In this document: one piece after another, positions 17,143-25,375 of the stretch
How positions within the stretch are numbered: position 1 is the first letter of the stretch
Layout of the letters: each line of letters opens with the position of its first letter
Origin: Erythrobacteraceae bacterium
GTDB taxonomy: Bacteria; Pseudomonadota; Alphaproteobacteria; Sphingomonadales; Sphingomonadaceae
Reading direction: 5' to 3'
DNA: 64,000 nucleotides
Assembly (NCBI GenBank): GCA_947479055.1
Contig: CANJYE010000002.1
Coordinates: 1 to 64,000, forward strand
Notes under the pieces: model-generated
Databases searched by the model: none
Told to the model about the DNA's origin: nothing
The model's input: the letters and a program-made list of their open reading frames with translations, nothing else
Translations under genes and position numbers: made by a program

Positions 17143-18588
17143 CTAATCTTCCAGTCCCAGCAACCGGTCGTAAATGCTGTGGAAATGGCGGATCTTGGCT
17201 TCTTGGGTGACCGAGGTGGTGAGGTAATCCGCACCGTCGGCGGCGGCCTTGAAGCCTGCCTGCACCGCAGTCATGTTGTCGAGATCCTGGTCGATGATGT
17301 GGCCAAGGCCGCCTAGCGCCGGGTTGTCGCCGGCCTTCTCATCGAAATCGACCAGGATCGCGTCGGGCACCGCCGGGCGGGTTCCGTCCGCCGGGATGGG
17401 CAGCAGCACGCGCAGTTCCATCTGGCAGTTGTCGGGATCGCGGCCGTGGGGCTTGAAATTGTACCACCACGGAATCCCCTCTCCCCACCAGGGGTGGAAG
17501 TTGGGGAACATGAAATATTTGGCCATGTCGAGAAATGTGCTGATCGGTTCCGCCGAATAATCGCGTCCGGTGTTGGCTTCCAGCCGCTTGCGTTCCTCGT
17601 TCGCCACCCAGCGCCGCGCTTCGGGCAGGCTGTTGCCCCAATCGGCAGGTGGCTGGGGCAATTCGTGCCAGTTGCAGTAGAGCGCGATCGCCTCCTGCAC
17701 GCTCACCCGGTCGGCGATATAGGGATCGGTGGACATGCCTGGGGTGCAGAGTCGGCTGACATAGGCCTTGCCATCGCTCCAGATATCGATCTGGGTGGCG
17801 ACCGAGCCCATCACCGGCATGCCGTCGGCATGGGTTTCCACCACGTGATAGGCTTCCATGAAGGCTTCCTGCGCCGCCTTCCAGTTGCAGCGCACATTCA
17901 CCAGCACGCGCATCGCGGTGTAGCGATCTTCCTGCGGATAGGGCGCGAAATGCTCGGTCAGGATCCCGAGCGTCTGTTCCAGCGGCTCGCAGGCGGGATC
18001 GGGATTGATGAAGACATTGCCGCCCCATGTCGCCACCTGCACCGGAACGAGGCTGTGATTGGTGGCGTTGGCGTGGGGGAATTCCTCCTCGAACGGGATC
18101 CATTCGAGCTTGCCGTCCAGCCCGAACACCCAGCCATGGAACGGGCACTGGAAATGGGCGGAGTGGCCCTTGCCATGGCACAGCTTGCGGCCGCGATGGC
18201 GGCAGCTGTTGTGCATCGCGCTGAACGCGTTCGGGCCGGTGCGCGTGACGATGTAGGACTTGTCGATGATGTCATAGGCGATCCAGTCGCCCACTTCGGG
18301 GATGTCCTCTTCCCGGCAGGCGACCTGCCAATGCGTCTTCCAGATGTGATCGATCTCGCGCTGGACAAAGGAGGGATCGATATAGCGCGCATAGGTGATG
18401 AGGCGCGGCTCGGGATGGATATCGCCCTTGCGCCGCAGCGGCACCGGCCGTTCGGCCCCGTCGCCCGCGAGCAGGGCATCGGCCTCCAGAATGGCGTCGA
18501 GCGTGGGAATTTCGGGCAGGCGGCTGCCGGGCTCCGGTTTGCCGAACAGCTTCCAGTAGGCGTTATGATCGCTCGTCGGCTGATCCAT
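17143..18588 (-). CDS. Rieske non-heme iron oxygenase, alpha subunit (3)
   Basis: Terminal oxygenase of 481 aa, closest in architecture to the protein at 11081. Rieske ligands are C129, H131, C148 and H151. The iron site EAFMEAYHVVETH gives H248 and H253, with E245 at the bridging position. FHPWWGEGIPWWYNF and GHIIDQDLDNM recur as in the other two. GAGG lies about 8 bases before the ATG at 18588. It sits downstream of the DHSWG-motif gene on the same strand, with 160 bases and an imperfect palindrome between them. The substrate is unknown. Confidence 0.88.
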   Translation of the reverse strand: MDQPTSDHNAYWKLFGKPEPGSRLPEIPTLDAILEADALLAGDGAERPVPLRRKGDIHPEPRLITYARYIDPSFVQREIDHIWKTHWQVACREEDIPEVGDWIAYDIIDKSYIVTRTGPNAFSAMHNSCRHRGRKLCHGKGHSAHFQCPFHGWVFGLDGKLEWIPFEEEFPHANATNHSLVPVQVATWGGNVFINPDPACEPLEQTLGILTEHFAPYPQEDRYTAMRVLVNVRCNWKAAQEAFMEAYHVVETHADGMPVMGSVATQIDIWSDGKAYVSRLCTPGMSTDPYIADRVSVQEAIALYCNWHELPQPPADWGNSLPEARRWVANEERKRLEANTGRDYSAEPISTFLDMAKYFMFPNFHPWWGEGIPWWYNFKPHGRDPDNCQMELRVLLPIPADGTRPAVPDAILVDFDEKAGDNPALGGLGHIIDQDLDNMTAVQAGFKAAADGADYLTTSVTQEAKIRHFHSIYDRLLGLED

Positions 18589-18696
18589 GTGCTCACCCTC
18601 TTCCGGTTATTCCGGCCAGAGTAGCAGGGCAGGCGCCAGCTGCAATTGCAAAACTTTTTTGACGAAGGGGGCCTGCGAGACAAATTGCGGGGAGGC

Positions 18697-18738
18697 TTGA
18701 TGCCGCCCCTCCCCTTGCGGGGAGAAGGCGGGCATCAA
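18697..18738. repeat. Imperfect palindrome between Rieske 3 and the DHSWG gene
   Basis: TTGATGCC (18697-18704) pairs with GGCATCAA (18731-18738), and inside it CTCCCC (18709-18714) pairs with GGGGAG (18719-18724) around TTGC. It lies just 3' of the minus-strand gene at 18749, where it could act as a terminator. The core resembles the repeat at 16607-16628. Confidence 0.5.
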
Positions 18739-18748
18739 ACGTCAGACC

Positions 18749-19978
18749 TCACTCAAACCCGTAAGGCTCGTAAGGCCCCTGCAGGAACATCTCGAGCTGG
18801 CCGGCACCGGTATAGACCCTGCCATCGGGTGCGGTGGTCTTGACGCGCAGGACATATTCCACGCCGTGGATCTTCTCGTTGTAGGACAGGCCGGTGTGCA
18901 TCGTGTCGGGCTCGCCCTTGCCGGTTTCGCCATAGGGGGTGTAGTCGAAGGGCTGGTTCGAGAAGTCGAATTCGTCCCATTCGGTCGCGAGGTCCTCGCT
19001 GCCGTGGTAGCAGTGGAAACTGCCGCCGTCCTTCCAGCTGCCGGGGGTATAGCCCATGGTCTGGATCACCCAAGGCGGGCAGGAATTTTCCAGCTCCTGC
19101 GTCCAGGCGCGGCCTTGCTGGTCGGTCAGGTGGACCGTGGCCTTCTCGAACATGCGGGTACCGGGGACGAACGTGATCTCGTGCCGGGCGGTCTTCAGTT
19201 CGATCACCTCCTCGTCCCAGTTGAGGAAGAACGTGCCCTGGAACGGGGTGCCGAACACGTCATCCAGCTTGCGCTGCACGCCGTGCTTGTCTTCGTGCAT
19301 GTGATAGAACCCGGCGAGATCGCCAGAATGGAACAGCACCCAGAAACGCAGCGCGCGGGCGTTTTCGTTGACCGGGACGGGCGGCAGCCACTTGGGATTG
19401 GCGGCGAAGGGCGGGCGTTCCACGTAAAGGCCCCAGCTGTGATCGCGTACCGCGACCCAGCCGGGTTCGGACAGGTCCCATGTCTGGTCGCCCAGCGTCA
19501 GCGTGCCGGTGCAGATGCCGGGCTGCGAATAGCGGCTCTGGTCAGTGGTGCGGCGGCCGCGGCGGTGGGCGAGGTGGTGTTCCTCCAGATGCGCCGGGCA
19601 CGAGCCGATCCACATGATATCGTGGGCAATGCCGCTGTCATTGTCGGCCAGCGAAAGGCGCGCGCGTTTCAGCGGTTCGACGAAATCGACCTTGAACGGG
19701 CCGACCTCGAGGTTGAAGTTCTGCTTCCAGGTGCGGCTGAAACGGAAAGTGCGCTGCACGCCCCGCACGTTGAGCAGGGCATAGCCGCCGATCATGTCGG
19801 TGGCGGGATTGACGCGGAATCCGCAGCAGTAATGGATGCCGAGATCGGGGTTGGAGACGCCCCAGTAATAGCCTTCGTCCCAGTTGTAGTCGGTCGCGGG
19901 GATATAGCTGACGGGATAAGGCGTCGCGTGGACGGGGTATTCGTCATAGGGGGTGAGCGGATAGGAATCGTCAGACAT
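18749..19978 (-). CDS. Lipocalin-like protein with a DHSWG motif (CrtC/AttH-type fold), function unknown
   Basis: Product of 409 aa with the ATG at 19978 preceded by GGGAG. It contains VAVRDHSWGLYVERPP at about residues 175-190; the D-H-S-W-G motif is typical of the two-lipocalin-domain proteins related to carotenoid hydratase CrtC, AttH and tocopherol cyclase-like proteins. A second half follows with FYHMHEDKHGV. It has no signal peptide or membrane segment. Placed between an acyl-CoA ligase and a Rieske oxygenase, it may bind or hydrate a hydrophobic terpenoid- or steroid-like compound; this is inference. Confidence 0.6.
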   Translation of the reverse strand: MSDDSYPLTPYDEYPVHATPYPVSYIPATDYNWDEGYYWGVSNPDLGIHYCCGFRVNPATDMIGGYALLNVRGVQRTFRFSRTWKQNFNLEVGPFKVDFVEPLKRARLSLADNDSGIAHDIMWIGSCPAHLEEHHLAHRRGRRTTDQSRYSQPGICTGTLTLGDQTWDLSEPGWVAVRDHSWGLYVERPPFAANPKWLPPVPVNENARALRFWVLFHSGDLAGFYHMHEDKHGVQRKLDDVFGTPFQGTFFLNWDEEVIELKTARHEITFVPGTRMFEKATVHLTDQQGRAWTQELENSCPPWVIQTMGYTPGSWKDGGSFHCYHGSEDLATEWDEFDFSNQPFDYTPYGETGKGEPDTMHTGLSYNEKIHGVEYVLRVKTTAPDGRVYTGAGQLEMFLQGPYEPYGFE

Positions 19979-20121
19979 ACATTCTCCCATGCGGATTCGC
20001 GGCGGTTGTTCAGGTGCTCCGTTTCCACGTTTGCGGGGCACTTGCCAACCGCCAGCTTGCAACAGCGCGCGCGTTTCCTAAGGGGGCATGCAGCGCTTCG
20101 GGCAGGGACCAGTTCTGTTGT

Positions 20122-21762
20122 CTAGCCGCGCAGCCGATCGGCGTAGCGGGCGCGCAGCACCTTCTTGTCGATCTTGCCGGTTGCGGTCAGCGGGACGGAG
20201 TCGATCTCGACCGCGTCGGGGGTCCACCACTTGATGATCTTGCCATCGAGGTACGCCAATACATCATTCGCGCTCACCGCCGCGCCATCGTGCGGTTCCA
20301 CCACCAGCACCGGGCGTTCTTCCCACTTGGGATGGAACACGCCCACCACTGCCGCGATCTTCACGCCCGGACAGGCGACGGCGATATTTTCGATATCGAT
20401 CGAACTGATCCATTCGCCGCCGGACTTGATCACGTCCTTGGCGCGGTCGGTGATGCGCATGAAGCCGAGCTCGTCGATGGTGCCGATGTCGCCGGTGTCG
20501 AACCACCCATCCGCGTCGGTCGCGTCTTGCCCGGCGCGGTAATAGCGCTGGACCACCCACGGCCCGCGCACCAGGATGCGACCGGAACTTTCGCCATCAT
20601 GCGGCAGGTCGTGGCCGTCATCGTCGGCGATGCGCATTTCGATGCCGTATTGGAGGCGACCCTGGCGGGTCCAGATCACGTCGTTTTCGGCATCGGGACC
20701 GCGCGTGGTGAGCTTGGGCGTGGGTGTGGCGACCACGCCGAGCGGACTGGTCTCGGTCATGCCCCACAGCTGGCGGACCTTGACGCCATATTTCGTCTGG
20801 AACGCTTCGGCCATGGCGCGCGGTACGGCCGAACCGCCGATAACCAGCCGCTGGAGCGTGCCGGTGCTGGCCCCGGTCCGCTCGAGATAGTCGAGATACA
20901 TTGTCCAGATCGTTGGCACCCCGCCAGAGAAGGTCACGCCTTCCGCCTCGATCAGGGTGTGGAGCGAAGAGCCGTCGAACTTGTCGCATGGCAGCACGAA
21001 TTTGCACCCGCACAGCGCCGCGGTGAACGGCAGTCCCCAGGCGGTGGCGTGGTAGAGCGACTGGCAGGGCATGATGACATCGGCGGCATCAAAGCCCAGC
21101 GCGCTCGCCAGCCCCGCCCCCATCGCGTGCAGCACGACCGAGCGGTGCGAATAAAGCACGCCCTTGGGATCGCCAGTGGTGCCGGAAGTGTAGCACAGGA
21201 AGGCACCGCTGTGCTCGTCGAACAGCGGCCAGTCGAAGGAGGGGGAGGCACCGACTAGAAGTGTTTCATAGCACAGCGCGCCGACCGATCCTGCCTCGTG
21301 CCGGTCCGCGTCCGACAGCATCACGAAATGCTCGACCGTCGGCATCTGCGGGGCAAGCTTCTCGACCAGGCCCAGGAAGCTCCTGTCGAACAGCAGGACC
21401 CGCGCTTCGGCGTGGTTGACGGTGTAGACCAGCTGGTCGTCGGAAAAGCGCGGGTTGGCAGTGTGCAGCACCGCGCCCATGCCGGGCACGGCGTAGAACA
21501 GTTCGAGATGGCGATGGGTGTTCCAGGCGAGCGAGGTAACTCGCCCGCCCGCCGCCACGCCCAGCACCGACAGCGCATTGGCGAGGCGGCGGCAGCGTTC
21601 CTCGAGGCCGGCGTAGCTGTAGCGCCATTCCGGCTCCTCGACCAGGCGGGAGACCACTTCCCGATCGCCGTGGGCATTGGCCGCATAGCGCAGGATGCTG
21701 CTGATCATCAGCGGCGTGGGCTGCATCAGCCCGGGCAGCGTGCCTTCGAGGAAATCGCCCAT
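20122..21762 (-). CDS. Fatty-acid/steroid-acid type AMP-forming acyl-CoA ligase
   Basis: ANL-superfamily ligase of 546 aa with LCYTSGTTGDPKGVLYSHRS (AMP/ATP P-loop), QLWGMTETSP, GWFDTGDIGTIDELGF, KDVIKSGGEWISS and the C-terminal lysine motif PLTATGKIDKK. The GGEWISS and WWTPD features are those of medium/long-chain ligases of the AlkK/FadD3 kind. ATG at 21762 follows GGGGGAGG. Only 16 bases separate it from the MDR gene upstream, so the two are probably one operon. It likely activates a side-chain or ring-derived carboxylate. Confidence 0.87.
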   Translation of the reverse strand: MGDFLEGTLPGLMQPTPLMISSILRYAANAHGDREVVSRLVEEPEWRYSYAGLEERCRRLANALSVLGVAAGGRVTSLAWNTHRHLELFYAVPGMGAVLHTANPRFSDDQLVYTVNHAEARVLLFDRSFLGLVEKLAPQMPTVEHFVMLSDADRHEAGSVGALCYETLLVGASPSFDWPLFDEHSGAFLCYTSGTTGDPKGVLYSHRSVVLHAMGAGLASALGFDAADVIMPCQSLYHATAWGLPFTAALCGCKFVLPCDKFDGSSLHTLIEAEGVTFSGGVPTIWTMYLDYLERTGASTGTLQRLVIGGSAVPRAMAEAFQTKYGVKVRQLWGMTETSPLGVVATPTPKLTTRGPDAENDVIWTRQGRLQYGIEMRIADDDGHDLPHDGESSGRILVRGPWVVQRYYRAGQDATDADGWFDTGDIGTIDELGFMRITDRAKDVIKSGGEWISSIDIENIAVACPGVKIAAVVGVFHPKWEERPVLVVEPHDGAAVSANDVLAYLDGKIIKWWTPDAVEIDSVPLTATGKIDKKVLRARYADRLRG

Positions 21763-21778
21763 CGCCTCCCCCTTCAGG

Positions 21779-22783
21779 TCAGATCGAAACGCAGATCTTG
21801 CCGAAATGGCCATGCGCTTCCTGGTGGCGGAAGGCGTCGGCCAGCTGGTCGAAGGCGAACACGTCGGACACCACCGGCTGGATGCCGTTCACTTCGATCG
21901 CCGTGACCATTTCCTGCTGTTCGCGGCGGCTGCCGACCGTGATCCCTTGCAGGCGGACATTCTTGTTGAGCACGCCCAGCATGGCGAATTGGAGCGGCTT
22001 GCGGCTCAGCGCGCCGATCAGCACGATCGTGCCGCCGGTGGCCATCGCCGCGATCGACTGGACAATCCCTTCGCCGCCGACCACTTCGATCACTACGTCC
22101 ACGCCGCGCCCGCCGGTCAGGCGGACGGCTTCCTTGCCCCATTCGGGCGTCTCGCTGTAATTGATGACGTGGGCCGCACCCAGATCGCGCAGCTTCTGCG
22201 CCTTGGCTTCGGACGATGTGGTGGCGATCACCGTGGCACCGGCCATCCTGGCGAACTGCAGCGCGAAGATCGACACGCCGCCACTGCCTTCGACCAGCAC
22301 GACATCGCCGGGCTTGATCTGTGCTTCCACCATCAGCGCGCGCCAGGCGGTCACGCCCGCGCAGGGTAGGGTCGCGGCCTGTTCGAAGCTCATGCCCGAC
22401 GGGGCGAGAGTGAAATCGCTAGCCGGTCGGGCGACGAATTCGGCGGCAAAGCCATCGACCTGATCGCCGCGCATCTTGGCAACCTTTTGCGCGGCAACCG
22501 GACCATCGAGCCAGTTGGCGAAATAGGTGCTGATCACGCGGTCGCCGGGCTGGAACTCGCTCACGCCTTCGCCGACGGCGACGACTTCGCCCGCGCCGTC
22601 CGACATCGGGATGCGGCCCTGATCGGCCGGGAACCAGCCCATCACCACGATATAGTCATGAAAGTTGAGCGAAGTTGCACGCACCCGCACCAGCACTTCG
22701 CCGGGGCCGGGGGTGGGCTGATCGCGCTCGACTGTCTGCAAATGGTCGAGGCCCCTGTCGGCGACGAGTTCGTAGCGGCGCAT
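21779..22783 (-). CDS. MDR-family NAD(P)-dependent alcohol dehydrogenase / quinone reductase-like
   Basis: Product of 334 aa with the GroES-like part (TPGPGEVLVRVRATSLNFHDY, GAGEVVAVGEGV, PGDRV) and the Rossmann part (VLVEGSGGVSIFALQFARMAGA). Zn-binding cysteines are not evident, so it fits the zinc-independent enoyl/quinone reductase branch. GGGAGACAAT precedes the ATG. It is the first gene of a unit with the acyl-CoA ligase and is divergent from Rieske 4. Confidence 0.82.
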   Translation of the reverse strand: MRRYELVADRGLDHLQTVERDQPTPGPGEVLVRVRATSLNFHDYIVVMGWFPADQGRIPMSDGAGEVVAVGEGVSEFQPGDRVISTYFANWLDGPVAAQKVAKMRGDQVDGFAAEFVARPASDFTLAPSGMSFEQAATLPCAGVTAWRALMVEAQIKPGDVVLVEGSGGVSIFALQFARMAGATVIATTSSEAKAQKLRDLGAAHVINYSETPEWGKEAVRLTGGRGVDVVIEVVGGEGIVQSIAAMATGGTIVLIGALSRKPLQFAMLGVLNKNVRLQGITVGSRREQQEMVTAIEVNGIQPVVSDVFAFDQLADAFRHQEAHGHFGKICVSI

Positions 22784-23018
22784 TATTGTCTCCCGGTGTC
22801 TGAATGGAATCGCGTTTCCCTATGGCGTCCCATCGCGTGCGCGGCAACCGTGCACTTGCACCCTGACAGTGGCACATTTGTCTGCCCTGGCGGGAAATAT
22901 CCGCCTGCCGCGCTGACGCCGGAAAGGGGGTGCCATTTTGTCCGGGCGGCGATAAAGCCGGGACAGACGAGCCGAAGACAACGGCCGGGTGGATGCAGTG
23001 CTGGAGAGGCCTGACGAG
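22784..23018. promoter_or_regulatory. Divergent promoter region, MDR / Rieske 4
   Basis: 235 bases hold both promoters. A GTG at 22989 is in frame with Rieske 4, but GGAGAGG just before the ATG at 23019 favours the later start. GTGCACTTGCAC (22851-22862) is a small imperfect palindrome that could bind a regulator. Confidence 0.35.
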
Positions 23019-24443
23019 ATGGACGACGAATTCCTCGAAAATCCGAAGGCGGATTACACCCCGTGGCGGCCCGATCATGCCAATTACCCCGATGGCAAGG
23101 GCGCGCTCTACGATCAGGTCCGGAAAGCGCCACTGCGCGATTACGGCACCGATCGCCAGACGCTGACGGCGATGTATCATTCCCGCGAATTCGCCGATCT
23201 CGAATGGCAGCGCTTGTGGAAGACCACCTGGCTGATCGTCGGGCACGTGAACGACGTCCCACGCGAAAACTGCTTCATGAAGGTCGATCTCGGCAAGGAA
23301 AGCTTCCTGATCGTGCGCGGCGAAGGCGAAGAGCTGCGCGGCATGTACAATGTCTGCCAGCATCGCGGCACACGGCTGGTCACGCAGGATTTCGGCAGCA
23401 CCAGGAAGTTCGTCTGCCCGTTCCACCAGTGGGAATTCGCCAATGATGGCAGGCTGACCCAGGTCGCCAAGCAGGAAACCTTTCGTAAGGCGGCGCTGTG
23501 TCACGATCTCGACCTGCCGAAGATCCGGGTGGAAAGCTGGCGCGGCTGGATTTTCATCAATCTCGATCTGGAAGCCGCGCCGCTGCTCGACTGGATTCCG
23601 GAGGATTTCCGCAGCCTGTTCGATGCCTATGATTTGGAAAAGATGGTCCGGGTGGTCGACAAGACGCAGGAATGGGACATCAACTGGAAGGCAGCGGTCG
23701 AAGCCTTCATCGAAGGCTACCACGTTGAGGCGGTACATCCGCAGCTCAATCCCTATTTCGACAGCTATCACAACCAGCATGATCTTTACGATAACGGCTT
23801 TGCCCGTTCGATCTTCCCGTTCATGATCCCGATGCCGACCCGCAAGGCCTATGCCCGCACCGAACTGAGCGAGGAAGCCAAGCTGTTCATGCGCGAGGCC
23901 GGCCTTGGCGAGGATGAATTCCCCGCCACCGATTCCGAAGCCCGCGCCAAGGTGCTGGAAGGCAAGCGCCGCAACCAGGGCCGGATCGGGATGGATTATT
24001 CCCGCTTCACCGACGAACAGCTGGTGGACGACTGGAACGTCGGCATCTTCCCCTGTTGCAGCTGGAACCTTCATCCTGAAGGGCTGCTGGTCCAGCGCTG
24101 GTGGCCGCACGCCAAGGATCCCGGCAAGATGGTCTATTACTATCAGGTCTATGCCATGCCGGGGATGAAGGAGATGCCGACCTACATGGGCGTGCCGCCG
24201 GGCTTCGATACCAGCGGCAGGAAAGTGCTGGCGCGGTTCTCTTGCGAGAAGGGCGATCTGGAACCGCTCGGTTCGGTGCTCAGCCAGGATGCGGTGTTCC
24301 TGCCGCGCCTGCAGCAGGGGATCGAATCCGATGGCTTCAGGGGCGCGGTCTATTCCGAACAGGAAGTGCGCCTGCGCCAGATGCAGGACGAGATTTTCAA
24401 AAAGCTCAAGATCGATCCGGCAAGCTGGCGTCCTAAAGATTGA
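23019..24443 (+). CDS. Rieske non-heme iron oxygenase, alpha subunit (4)
   Basis: Oxygenase of 474 aa, more distant from the other three. Rieske ligands are C113, H115, C133 and H136 (CQHRG...CPFHQW). The catalytic site EAFIEGYHVEAVH supplies H235 and H240, with E232 at the bridging position. The C-terminal half is rich in aromatic residues (WNLHPEGLLVQRWWPHAKDP). The ATG at 23019 follows GGAGAGG. An SDR gene begins 72 bases downstream and the KstD-like gene after that, so it heads a likely operon of an oxygenation-dehydrogenation sequence. Confidence 0.88.
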   Translation: MDDEFLENPKADYTPWRPDHANYPDGKGALYDQVRKAPLRDYGTDRQTLTAMYHSREFADLEWQRLWKTTWLIVGHVNDVPRENCFMKVDLGKESFLIVRGEGEELRGMYNVCQHRGTRLVTQDFGSTRKFVCPFHQWEFANDGRLTQVAKQETFRKAALCHDLDLPKIRVESWRGWIFINLDLEAAPLLDWIPEDFRSLFDAYDLEKMVRVVDKTQEWDINWKAAVEAFIEGYHVEAVHPQLNPYFDSYHNQHDLYDNGFARSIFPFMIPMPTRKAYARTELSEEAKLFMREAGLGEDEFPATDSEARAKVLEGKRRNQGRIGMDYSRFTDEQLVDDWNVGIFPCCSWNLHPEGLLVQRWWPHAKDPGKMVYYYQVYAMPGMKEMPTYMGVPPGFDTSGRKVLARFSCEKGDLEPLGSVLSQDAVFLPRLQQGIESDGFRGAVYSEQEVRLRQMQDEIFKKLKIDPASWRPKD

Positions 24444-24515
24444 CATGCCATGGCCCGGCCACGCATCCGGACGCGGCGCGGTTACGATAGGCATCATGAC
24501 GAAAAGAGGTGGGAA

Positions 24516-25313
24516 ATGGTCCTGAAAGACAAGGTTGCAATCGTTCTCGGCGCTTCGGCCGAAGCAGGCTCCGGCTGGGCAGTGGCCAAGCGCTTTGCTG
24601 CGGAAGGAGCCAAGGTGGTGGTGGCCGCACGCCGGGCGGAGCCGCTCAAGAAACTGGCCGCCGAAATCGACGGCGCCTGGATCACCTGCGATGTCGCCAA
24701 GGAGGACGAGGTCAAGGCGCTGGTTGATTTCGCCATGGAAAAATACGGGCGGATCGACGTGGCCTGCAACGCGGCCGGCCTGCCGATGGGCGGCACCATC
24801 ACCAACGCACCGATGGCCGATGTGCGCGAGGCGATGGAAGTCGATTATTTCGGCTGCGTCTATTTCGTCCGTTATGTGGCCGAAGCGATGAAGCAGGACG
24901 GAACGGGCGGTTCGATAATCCTGTTCTCCTCGATGACGGCGACTCACATGCTCGAATCGGTCTATCCTTATGCTTGCGCCAAGGCGGCGGCAGATTGCCT
25001 GGTGGTTTATGCGGCGGCTGAATACGGCCCCTTCGGTATCAAGGTGAATTCGATCCTTCCCGGCCCGATCCGGTCGGAAATGTCCACCCCGTTGTGGCAG
25101 GTCGAAGGGATGGAGCATGCCTGGAACAAGGACGTTCCGCTGGGCCGGCTCGGCCTGCCGGAGGATTTCGCCGACGCCTGCCTGTGGCTGGCCGGCCCCT
25201 CCTTCGTTACCGGGCTCAATCTCCAGGTGTCGGGCGGCAACCAGATCTTCCGCTTCCCTCGCCTGACCGAACGTCCGGCGCTGGACGGCTATGATCCAAC
25301 CAACGCGGCGTGA
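24516..25313 (+). CDS. Short-chain dehydrogenase/reductase (SDR)
   Basis: Product of 265 aa beginning MVLKDKVAIVLGASAEAGSG, an atypical cofactor loop (GASAEAGSGWAVA) for TGxxxGxG. The catalytic Tyr-x3-Lys appears as YPYACAK after SSMTATHM, and NSILPGPIRSEM closes the active site. GAGGTGGG precedes the ATG at 24516. It lies between Rieske 4 and the KstD-like flavoprotein, all on the plus strand, so it may oxidise the hydroxylated product. The exact substrate is unknown. Confidence 0.82.
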   Translation: MVLKDKVAIVLGASAEAGSGWAVAKRFAAEGAKVVVAARRAEPLKKLAAEIDGAWITCDVAKEDEVKALVDFAMEKYGRIDVACNAAGLPMGGTITNAPMADVREAMEVDYFGCVYFVRYVAEAMKQDGTGGSIILFSSMTATHMLESVYPYACAKAAADCLVVYAAAEYGPFGIKVNSILPGPIRSEMSTPLWQVEGMEHAWNKDVPLGRLGLPEDFADACLWLAGPSFVTGLNLQVSGGNQIFRFPRLTERPALDGYDPTNAA

Positions 25314-25375
25314 TTGCATTCACCGACGAACTGTTGCACCGCGCGCACAATCAAATCTGTTGAGGGATAGCTGAA

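Noticed and set aside
11081-24443. KshA (3-ketosteroid 9-alpha-hydroxylase) among the Rieske proteins
   Set aside because: All four are ~475-480 aa with the E-x-Y-H site and no KshA-like features; no KshB-type reductase is present, so this is not claimed.
22656-25319. Very long open frame (about 887 codons) on the minus strand across Rieske 4 and its SDR
   Set aside because: It is antisense to genes with clear catalytic motifs; high-GC third-position bias opens such frames, and it has no family resemblance.
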